Shown here in pieces: positions 26,716-36,700 of a DNA stretch of 64,000 bases. Each line of letters starts with the position of its first letter. The first letter of the stretch is position 1. Origin of the DNA: Nectonema munidae (Eukaryota; Nematomorpha; Nectonematoida; Nectonematidae); contig JAUIRK010000895.1 in assembly GCA_030549495.1 (NCBI GenBank), positions 1-64,000 on the forward strand, given 5' to 3'. Made by a program: the position numbers and the translations under genes. Under the pieces are notes generated by a model. It did not search any database. It saw nothing but the letters and a program-made list of their open reading frames with translations, and was not told where the DNA came from.

Positions 26716-28345
26716 ATATTAAAAAGTTCTTTTAATTATTCAATCATGTGACGACAACCTATCTTGGTTTCTTCACTTTTAAATAAATTTTTAAATCCTC
26801 AAATAAAGATCTTGAAATGCTTATAAATATGAATTGATAATTGTATCTTTTTAGCTAAATAAACGCAAAAAGATTGGAAATAATGTTTCAAAATTAAAAT
26901 AAAATAGCATAACATAAAAAACACAAAAACAATATTCTTTAGTTTTTTTGCATATTATCGATTAGTATTTTTTTCATATTTGTATAAATGTAATTATAAT
27001 CAAAAGATAACGAGCATTTTGGAAATTAAGATATTATATTAACTATAATGATAAAGAGTATATTTTCGGATGTTAAATTACACTTTCTTCAAACATTGCT
27101 GAGTCTGCCATATTATACTAAAGGAAAGGATTATGTTTTTGAAAGAAAATGCTAATAAGTCTAAAAATCAGAATAGTTATACTCCCCAATGTAGCTGAAT
27201 CTTTAGATTGTTATTCACCTATCTAATAAATCCGTTGTTAAATTTTTAGAGTATAATGATTGATCTGTTGAAACGTATACAGACAATCTTTTCTTTTAGT
27301 TCTTGTCAACTTTAATAAAACAAGAATTCTATGCCTTTTTCTAGACTTCAATGAAGAAAATATATCCACTCTTAGAGAAACAATGCCTGATACGGTGGAC
27401 TGGGTTATCTCTTTCGAAAAAATTATTATAAAAAGTTAGTAAATCTCATTTAAAGAAAACGTAGCCCTCTCATTTTCTCTATAAATCAAATACACAATAT
27501 CTATTTGCATTAATGAAGTTAAAAAAAATAGCAAAAGTCATAAATAATTCAAATTTTTAAATTTAAACGTTGTTTTATAACTTTTCAATTTTTAAGAGAC
27601 CTGAATCATTTATCTCCTCTAAAGAACTTTTTTCTTTTTTCTTTTCATGTAAATTTTGTTTTTTCTTCCATTTCTTTTTTGTACTTTTTCTTATGTGACT
27701 GGACGAATGAAGATTGGAGGTCGACATCTCGATGAAGTTACAAAAGTCAACTTCCTTTTTCGCCTCTACAACGCGTTTCAAATTTAAATTTAAATTTATT
27801 TTACAGTGCTATCTTATAATTTGTATTGTTAATTAATTAATAAACTATCTGTCTATCTATCTATAAATAACTTGAACATTAAATCTTCTCATCAGCATTG
27901 TTAAAAAATATTTTTGTTTAGTTGTAGGTATACCATCCTAAGGATTAATTTTATTCAAAATTGTGATATATAATAGAGATGTCCCGATAATGAATCGAAT
28001 GGGAAGAAGCGTATCAACACCCTATTTTTGAGCTATTAATGCCAATTAATTAAAATATTATATTTGGACCGGTTTTAAACATGCACATATTGGCGATTTT
28101 TACATGTAATTAATATCAATGAAAACGGCTAATATGGATCAAATTATATTTTACCTATAAAAGGAAAATATGAGTTTGTCAAAATTTTCATCTAATTATA
28201 AAATGGCTGATAAAATATATTTGTGATTCTTAGTCTGGAAAGGTATCAGTTTCTTCAATTAATCCGATAAGTATTATCTTAAATCTTTTGAATTTACGTT
28301 TTAATTTATACCTTTTGAGGTTTTGAATTTAATAATTGCTCGTTT
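26716..28345. other. AT-rich stretch, LINE 5' flank or leader in its last part
   Basis: No gene seen. A tail-like ATAAACTATCTGTCTATCTA at 27840-27864 suggests the 3' end of an older retroelement. The LINE's 5' leader may start within the last few hundred bases. Confidence 0.4.
27840..27864 (+). repeat. short (CTAT)n tail after AATAAA
   Basis: AATAAACTATCTGTCTATCT and a further CTAT. It resembles the microsatellite tails that end the LINEs elsewhere in this window. Confidence 0.5.
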
Positions 28346-29473
28346 ATGAGTGAGGGTGAATATAAGGACCCGGGAACCTATAAGTGTTCTCAATGTTCTA
28401 TTTTAACCGAAGAGATGATCCAATGTGATAATTGTTTTGAGTGGAAATGTTTTGATTGTCAAAATTTCAATAAAAGTTTTTTCAAAACACTTGATAAATT
28501 TAGCCAGCATGGTTTTCGTTGCCATTGCACCGAATGCAGAAATAAAAATCGAAGTTCGATTAAAGAGATTTTTGATATAGTAAAAGATTTGAAATCACAG
28601 ATTGATGAACAAAACTCAATTATCAAAAAACTCAGTGAACAAGTTGAAGAGCTTAAAACACCTAGAGTTGAACAAAAGTTGTCTTTTGCTGAAGTAATAA
28701 GTAAGAAAAATGATAAATCAAAAAATTTTTGTACCAAAAATTGTATAGTTGTGGAACCAAATCAAGAATTTTTATCTGGTAAAAAAAATGAGGCTGAAAA
28801 ATTTCTGCATGAAAATTTGAAGTCTAAATGTAATATAAATAAAATTAAAGTTTTAAAATCCAAAAAGCTGTTAATTGAGGCTTCCTCTACAAAGTGCCGC
28901 AATAAAATCGAAGATGAATTGAAGGAAAAATTTAAGACAACGCAACTTGAAAATATAGTTCCGAAATTAACCTTCAAAAGAGTTCCAAATTTCATAGAAA
29001 TGAACGAAATAAATGAAAAAATATCATCACAAAATGATATTAAAGTTGAAGATATTATTTCAGTAGAAAAATATAAGTTCAATTCCCATAAAGACCATTA
29101 TGGAATTGATGTGGAATTTGATAAACAAGCTTTAACTAAAGTGCTAAAAGCAGGTAAAGTATATATTGGATTTTCATCATATCCAATAATCCCTACTTTA
29201 CCGCGTGTAAAGCAGTGTTCAAATTGTCTTAAACTAGGACACTTTAAAAGTTTATGTAAATCAAAATCACAATATTGTTCTCTTTGTGGAGATAAAGATC
29301 ATGAATACACGAATTGTTCTTCAGAAATAACAACTTGCAAAAATTGCAAAGATAAAGGAATGCAAGCTGATCATCACCCATTTTCAAAAGAATGCCCTCT
29401 TAAGAAAAAAATATACGATAATTTGTTGATAAAAAAAATGAATGAATTGGATATATTACTTTCTAATGGTTGA
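28346..29473 (+). CDS. LINE ORF1: finger, coiled coil and CCHC zinc-knuckle protein
   Basis: 375 residues, uninterrupted. Residues about 14-64 form a PHD/RING-like finger (YKCSQCSILTEEMIQCDNCF, then WKCFDCQ, ending CHCTEC). Residues about 75-100 are a predicted coiled coil (IVKDLKSQIDEQNSIIKKLS). The C-terminal third has zinc knuckles (CSNCLKLGHFKSLC, CSLCGDKDHEYTNC, then CKNCKDKGMQADHHPFSKEC). In this LINE group ORF1 binds element RNA and forms the ribonucleoprotein. It overlaps ORF2: the ORF1 stop TGA (29471-29473) lies inside ATGGTTGA, whose ATG (29466) is a likely ORF2 start. Confidence 0.88.
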   Translation: MSEGEYKDPGTYKCSQCSILTEEMIQCDNCFEWKCFDCQNFNKSFFKTLDKFSQHGFRCHCTECRNKNRSSIKEIFDIVKDLKSQIDEQNSIIKKLSEQVEELKTPRVEQKLSFAEVISKKNDKSKNFCTKNCIVVEPNQEFLSGKKNEAEKFLHENLKSKCNINKIKVLKSKKLLIEASSTKCRNKIEDELKEKFKTTQLENIVPKLTFKRVPNFIEMNEINEKISSQNDIKVEDIISVEKYKFNSHKDHYGIDVEFDKQALTKVLKAGKVYIGFSSYPIIPTLPRVKQCSNCLKLGHFKSLCKSKSQYCSLCGDKDHEYTNCSSEITTCKNCKDKGMQADHHPFSKECPLKKKIYDNLLIKKMNELDILLSNG

Positions 29474-32408
29474 CGAATCATTCGATTTAACAGATTTGCT
29501 TTTTGATAATTATGATAAAAGTTATGATGTTCATTTACATAAATCTGATATTTTAAAACTAAATGAAGATAAATCTTCTGATTTTTTCAATTTTAACATA
29601 TTATCAATGAATGTTCAATCTATTCGAGCAAAATTCAATCATATTGAATTAATGTTAAAACAATTAAAAAGAAACAATGTTTACATTGATGTCTTAGCCT
29701 TGCAAGAAACTTGGATGTTGGATGATATTACATATAATATACCTGGTTACATGTTTTTTTCTCAACCGAAGAGAATTTCACAACATGGAGGCTTATGCTT
29801 TTTCGTTAAAGAACAGTATAAAGTTGACATTTTGGATAGTGAATTTTCGTCAAATCTTTATGAAGTTTTTTCCATTAGCATAACTTCTGGTTTTTCAAAT
29901 ATTTTATCTTTTCACAATATTTACCGATTGCCTCTTTTTGGTAGCGATCATATGGATGAATTTTTTGAAAATTTTCAAACTTTTTTGATGAAAAACAAAC
30001 ACAATAATAACAGATCAATTATTCTTGGTGATTTTAATATTAACCTCCTCGAATATAATAATAAGAATTATTCTTCCTTTTTTTTGAATTTGCTTATGCA
30101 ACACCATTTCGTACCTTCAATCACCAAACCAACGAGATACCAAGCATTTACATTGATAGATAATATATTTGTATCAAGTGAGAAAAAATTTTAGGGATAC
30201 AATATACAAACATCCTTTTCAGACCATATTCCAATTTTTACAACCATTGAACATAGCTTTCGTAATCAATTGCATAAAAATTAGAAATCTCCCAGAGTCA
30301 TATTTGATAAGAGTTTTTTTCAGAATCTATTACGTTCAATTTGTTGGTATTTTCCAAGTGAGTCTGATCCAGAAAATATGATTTACACAATTAATCATTG
30401 TTTAAGTTATTGTGCTAATCAGGCTAAAAAAGTAGAAAAAACGAAAAATTTCAATAAGTATAAAGAAAGATTTGCTGAATGGGCAAATGAAGAATTATTG
30501 ACTCTAATAAAGAAAAGGGATAAAGTATTTTTTAAAATTAAAAGAACCCGTGAATATAAAATAAATTATGATCTAAAAAATCAACATACTCACTTTTGTC
30601 AACAAGTAAAGCAGATGACGAGAAGTTTAAAAGAAAAATTCTATGCACGATTGTTTGAAAACAAAAATAGCAAAGAAGTCTGGAAGAATATTAATAAATT
30701 GATTAAAAAGAATGAAGATTCATCTTTAATTCTAAAAGATAATTCTCAAATCATAAATGAACAAAATCTATGTGATTTCATAAATAATTCATTTATTAGC
30801 CGTGTACCTCAATCATCTTTTTCTGAAATGAAAAATTACATTCCTTTTCAAAGTTCGAAGTTTAGACTTGAAGAAATCACTCTGGAGGAAGTGCTCATTG
30901 CCATTAAAAATTTGAAAAATAGTAAAAGTGAAGATTTTTATGGAATTTCTTCTTATCACCTAAAACTCATTGAAAATGAAATAGCATATCCACTATTTTT
31001 AGCTTTTAATTCGTGCATGCAAAATTCACTCTTTCCATCATGTCTCAAAATTAGTAAGTGCATACCTGTCTACAAAAAAAAAGGTGAGAGACACGACATC
31101 AACAATTATCGTCCAATCTCTTTGATTAGCATAATTTCAAAACTTTTTGAAAAAATTATTCTCAAGCAATTAATTCATCATTTTGATCAAAACAATCTCT
31201 TCAATTCAAAGCAGTTCGGTTTTAGGAAAAATTCTTCTACTACGTTTGCACATTCATTTTTCTTGACATCAATTTATGAATATCTTGATTCTGGAGATGA
31301 TATTTTAGCATTGTTCCTAGATTTATCGAAAGCTTTCGACTCAGTATCACATGAAAAACTTTTATTCAAGCTGGAAAAGTATGGATTTGATGAAAGAACT
31401 TTGAAATTTTTTAAATCATATTTGTCATTCAGAAAACAAGCAGTGTTTGCGAATGATAGTTATTCAAATTTGATTCATGTATCCAGAGGAGTACCTCAGG
31501 GTTCTGTTTTGGGTCCCTTCCTTTTTTTAATTTATATTAATGACATATTTCAATCAAACGCTTCGTTAGAGTTTTTAGCTTTTGCTGATGATTTGACTAT
31601 TCTTATACCTTATTCATTTCTCCTAAATGTTTCTCTGGCTCAGAATAAAACAATTGAGTCTGTTTATAGAGAAAATGTCAATAAAGTTTTTGGTTGGTGT
31701 ACAGTGAATGAACTTGGAATTAATAACTCTAAAACTGTTCATATGTTTTTTTCTAAGAAAAATGCTCAGCCTACCTTCTTGAAAAATCTCAATTTGCATT
31801 TATCAGTATCTCATAATTATTTAGGTTTAATCTTGAGTGAAAAATTGAATTGGAATCTACACATTAAACACATTTGCACTAAAGTTAGTATTGTAATTGG
31901 TATTTTATATCGATTCAGATCACTTCCATCGAAAATTAAACTGGATATATATAGATCACTAGTTTTGCCTCATCTTTCCTATAGTTTGGTCAATTGGGGC
32001 TTTGTGGACCTCTCAAGTTTGCATACTCTTCAAAAAAAATGCATAAGATTGGTATCCAATCTGACATTCCGAGCGCATACTCTTTCAATTTTTAAAAGTA
32101 ACAACTTGCTCAATATAAAAGAAATTTATATCAAACAACTTTGTATTGTGGCTTGGAAATTTTTTAATGGATATTTGCCTGTGGCCATAAGCAATTTTTT
32201 CACATTCAATCACGATTCAGAACGTTTTTCCCCAAGATATATGTATAATTTGCAGATACCATCATATCGCTTGAAATCCACGCAGTCAAGTTTGAAGTTT
32301 CGTATAACTAAAATCTGGAATGAATATTTGCAAGATTTTCAAATTATGAATGTTTCACTTTCAACATTGAAAAGACGCCTGAATGAATATTTATTGAAAC
32401 AAGATTGA
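29466..32408 (+). pseudogene. LINE ORF2: endonuclease and reverse transcriptase, two in-frame UAG
   Basis: One continuous frame of about 980 codons broken only by TAG at 30192-30194 and TAG at 30282-30284. The endonuclease domain starts with MNVQSIRAKFNHIELML, then LALQETWML, GGLCFFVKEQ, ILGDFNINLL, and after the first stop the catalytic SDHIPIF. The reverse transcriptase has CIPVYKKKGERHDINNYRPI, SKLFEKIILKQL, QFGFRKNSSTT, LFLDLSKAFDSVSHEKLL, RGVPQGSVLGPFLFLIYIND and the active site FADDLTIL. A LGLILSEKLNWNLHI block and a C-terminal SYSLVNWGF block follow. An in-frame ATG at 29442 is an alternative start. With two stops it is probably inactive, but the sparse damage means a young insertion. 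The stops might be polymorphic. Confidence 0.9.
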
Positions 32409-32665
32409 ATCAATTTTGTGATGATTTAATATAATTTGATTTTTTTATTTAAATTTTTTTAATATCAATTTCATTTTTAACTATGTTTAATTGTTGATTT
32501 AACATTTATTTAACATTTATGAACAATTAAAAAAAATATTTTAATGTTTTTTTTAGTATTTCTGTTACGGTTTTCTGACCCTTGAAATACAAGCATATTC
32601 TCAAATGTGAAATTTTTTTTTATGAGATTATTTTATGCTAATAAATTCTTCTTCTTCTTCTTCTT
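32409..32665 (+). repeat. LINE 3' UTR and (TTC)n tail
   Basis: AT-rich trailer ending ATGCTAATAAATTCTTCTTC followed by further TTC units to 32665. It contains an AATAAA at the tail junction. Confidence 0.7.
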
Positions 32666-33651
32666 AAAATAGGAATTTATTTTTTTAATTAACAAGGTGA
32701 CAAAAGGATAATAAAAGCCGTTTGATCAACTACGATCCATCTTTTAAGCTTTTTAAAATTTAAACGGAGCATATAAGATGAAAAAACGACAATTGATAAT
32801 TCTTCAATAAAATAATAAAGTAGTATTTACATACACACACGTCTAATATATAAAACTGTAAAAACAAAATAGTTTACAAAAAAATTTATATATATAAAAA
32901 GTAAAAATACGTTATTATTGCTATGTGCTCCATGATACCTTATCTTTGATTTATGCAGGTATGTTTTATATTGTGTACAGGCCCATTATGTATATGTTAA
33001 AAATTGGAATTTCTATTGATGTTTTTATTTTTTCACAAATAAAATAGTTTTTAACACAAAAATAATTTTTGAGACAATTAATTTTGAAAAACTTTCTGCT
33101 AATGGGTTCATTATATTTGAGATTGATAAAAATCTTTTAATATTTTTTTGAATAAAACGTATTTTGTTCAGATTACTGTGATCCTTATTGGTCAACGAGC
33201 AGAGCATGATGGGTTGAACTAATATATAGTTGTATCTTTCATTTTATATTTTTCTCATAATCATAGAATCTAATGGGATAAGGAGATCATTTCTATAAAC
33301 ATTAACAATGAAAAATTTGAAATGATAGAAAAATTACTATTCTAAAAATAATAATTGATAACTTATCAGGAAATCTCTCTTTTACGATTCCTAAAATTTT
33401 TCAAATAAAAATAAAGGTACAATCATATAAATGTAAAAATGTAAAAAATGTCAAACCTTCATACGCTATTCGTTGAATAATTAGGCTCAAAGTAAAACTT
33501 TAACCGTTGAACGGTTGAACATTTAAAAATGGTGCACGTTTGAACTTTTTTTTTAGAAATCATTTAGGGAAAATAAAGAAGATATTAAATTAAAAATATT
33601 ATTGTCGAATTTAAAATAAATATTTCCTAACTCTTTTTACACGTTTAAACA
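32666..33651. other. 5' flank of the COPE gene
   Basis: AT-rich, no gene. A near-perfect palindrome AACCGTTGAACGGTT lies at 33502-33516, about 136 nt before the COPE start codon. No TATA element stands out. Confidence 0.45.
33502..33516. promoter_or_regulatory. palindrome upstream of COPE
   Basis: AACCGTT-G-AACGGTT, two perfect 7-bp arms. A dimeric-factor site is possible. Chance occurrence is not excluded. Confidence 0.3.
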
Positions 33652-33732
33652 ATGGCTGACCTTTTTGAATTAAGAAACTTTTTTTATTTAGGAAACTATA
33701 AAATGTGCATTAATGAAGCTGATAAAAAACAT
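33652..33732 (+). CDS. COPE: COPE exon 1 (residues 1-27)
   Basis: ATG at 33652, giving MADLFELRNFFYLGNYKMCI then NEADKKH. Donor GTATGT at 33733. Phase 0. It matches the [20 protein letters not shown] region of human epsilon-COP. Any ATG further upstream would add residues not seen in the family. Confidence 0.92.
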
Positions 33733-36700
33733 GTATGTTTTTATTTTTTATCTTTATACGAACGTTTTTTATTTGCTAATTACTGTGAAAAGGAATAAAA
33801 ACATCTTTTGCAATAAAATAAAAATTTGGGTTTTTCATTGACATTTTGAATATAATATTTAAATTTTAAGCTAAAAATTAAGCATTAGGTCATGGTTTAA
33901 TTCTCAGATTTTTAAGACTGATCGTTACTTTCCTTTCCAATGCAATTTTACATATTTAAAGAAGTTTATTTTTCTTTTTTGCAATTTTATTTAAAGTAGG
34001 AGATTTTCATTTTTGAGACACTGGGGTTCAAAAAGTATTAAAAATTGTAAGGAATGCGATGCTTTACTATGAAATTTTTACTCTTTGGGACAAGCCAGCA
34101 AATGAAAAAAAATTTCATCACATCACTTTTCAGCTGCATTATATGAGCGCAAAGCAGGACTGCGTGTAGCGTCTAGATCTGAGATTGTAAAGTTCTATTA
34201 AAAATATTTACTTATTTCTGCATCTTGCTCAGTCGTAATTGCCTTCAAAGGATAAACATTTATCATATAATATAGCAATCTGTATTAGTTGGTAACATGG
34301 TTGGGCCGATTTTAAATAATGACTCGAATTCCGATTCTCTGGATTTTTTAATAACAACTTTGATTCTCATTTTGATTTTTTCATTTTTATAATTCTGATT
34401 CTCAAAATCCAATTATAATTCTGATTTATAAAAAAACATATTGTAAATATCCACAGATGACTTTATCTAGCTGTGGAAAGATGGATTATTCTAATTTCCA
34501 GTAGCTTACTGGATTATCATCTGTGCAAATGTATAATTCGCTGAAATATGCATATAGTTGTTTTGCATAGCTGTCAAACACCAAGTGTTAGGTGTACATA
34601 TCTTCTGGGTCTAGAAAAATCCTTTTCTACTATGTATTCGGATTGTCATCTAATTGTGTTGCCTTGATAGGATGGTACTATCGAGCTCATTTAATTTTTC
34701 GCGTAACTGGTCGTTCTGATACTACCGACAATTCTAGGGGCATGCCCCTTCTGTTTTTCAGGTGGCCCCAAATTTTAAAAAAAATTTTTAGTGATTAATT
34801 GAATTAAGGATTCAAAAACCATTATCTAACAAATTTCCAAACATTCGAGATCCTTTAATATAAAACTGTAATGATTTTTTTACATTTTGTTATTAAGTTT
34901 TTCAATTCTTTTAAAAATTTGTGTAAATTGTAACTAAAAAACAAAAGTATGGATCAAAAATACCAAATTTTGGAAACTTTTTTTTTCCAAAGATCTATCA
35001 CTATACTTTATCATTAAAAACCTTATGTATATTTTTTCAGTTATGCTAGATATAAAATTAAACTTTTGTTATAATGGATATAAAATTCAGCTTTACTCTA
35101 TGTGGTGTAATCAAAACGTTATTTTGAAAAATTGCTGGTTCCATTTATACTAATTTGTAATATTTTTATCAAAACAATATAGAATATGGAAGAAAACGAA
35201 AGATCAACAGAAATAAATGTTGAAGAGGTTTTCCCTAAAAACTTCTGTAAATTTATATAAAAAAAAAGTGGGGATCCTACGGGTATCAGAAAATTCCTTA
35301 GCAATTTGTATCATAACATTAATTGGACACCTAGCTCAACAACTCACTGTTTTTGATGAACTTCAGATAGTGTCAGCTCCCTTGGCAATGTACACCCTCT
35401 TAATTAGTACTAGTGGAACTAGAAAGTTAAAATTAAGCGCGCTAATCCCCCTATTTTGGGCCAAGTTTCAAATATTTTCAATTGATTATGGGACAATAGT
35501 AGGTACTTACTTCAGTTCCTTTTTAAATTCTCTAAATAAGTTTCAAATTCAGTCTGGATTCAACATTTAAAAAGTAATAACGAATGTGCCATCCTAATAA
35601 GTGAAGAATTCAAATTTTATCGAAAATTTTGAAAGAAGCGAGCTTTGCTTGGAAATTGGAAATGTTCTAACTTTTAACCAGGGGCGCACATCTGGGAGGG
35701 GGCGACCGCCCCCAATGTGTTTTCAGGGGGGGGGGGGGAGGGCTAGTTGCTGTTTGTTTATAAAACATGTATGATGTTCGCATTATAGGATGCAATGATC
35801 ATTTGAATACATGATAATGTAAGATAAGAGAATAAAAGAGGGAATGCAGACTTTCGAGTCAAACATCCTGCCAAGCTGCTCTGAAATTCCTGTCAAAGAT
35901 ATTTTACAAACGATGTGAGAGCTATATAATAATAATAATCCATGTTTCAATCATTGCCGGATTAAGGGTTTCGTGGCCTCAAGGCACACTTTAAGATTGG
36001 CCTGAACTAAGCCCGTCAGAAGAAAAATTACAGAGATTCACACGCTTCTGTTTTCCCTACTCTGGCAAATTATTCCTCTGCACTTTTCAGTTTTACTTTT
36101 CCCTTTGAACACTGTGCGTTCCATTCCAAATATCCTACATTTTCAAAGTTTTGCTAACTTATTTTATATTAAATTATAATCTTCAACAAAATTTATAGAG
36201 TAAGCTTGAAAATTATTCTATATGTGATTTAATTGAAACAATAATGGGAAAAGGATGAATGTTAGGCAAAGGAAATCTTTAGGGTGATATTTAAAACTTT
36301 AATGACAAAAGAAATGAGAAATATTGGAAATATATCTGTCTCCAAGTACTTGCAAAACACTTAGAAGTTAATGAATTTAACGCTAACTATATTACATATA
36401 AATTGTTACTTCCGATTTTTATCCTTAAACTTTTGTCTGAAAGTCAGTGCTTGTGATGTTTGTTTAAGGCCTATATGCTTCTATGTTTTTCTCGTCCCTT
36501 ACATCTTCAATAGTTTACACTTTTATTTCCTATCTTTAGTGCTCTCTGCGCCTCTATAAGAATGAAGTCGGGAGCTATATTTAACAAGGCAAACATTTTA
36601 GAATATATTAATGGGGCTTTAATTAAAATGTGTGGTAAACGTGGGAAGGAAAAACAGCGCAAATATGGGTTGGTACGGCGCCTTCTTTAAAGGTAAACCC

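Larger units (their letters stand above)
28346..32665 (+). mobile_element. LINE retrotransposon, two ORFs, nearly intact (jockey/CR1-like)
   Basis: A non-LTR retrotransposon with a gag-like ORF1 (28346-29473), an endonuclease plus reverse transcriptase ORF2 (29466-32408), a short AT-rich 3' UTR and a (TTC)n tail (32646-32665) after AATAAATTC. ORF1 has a PHD-like Cys/His finger and zinc knuckles, and ORF2 has an apurinic-type endonuclease and an FADD reverse transcriptase, as in the jockey/CR1 group. The clade is inferred, and a tree of the reverse transcriptase would settle it. The 5' boundary and target duplication were not identified. Confidence 0.9.

Noticed and set aside
35217-35570. 117-residue open frame in COPE intron 1
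   Set aside because: No recognisable motif. Codon use looks like background and it lies within an intron.
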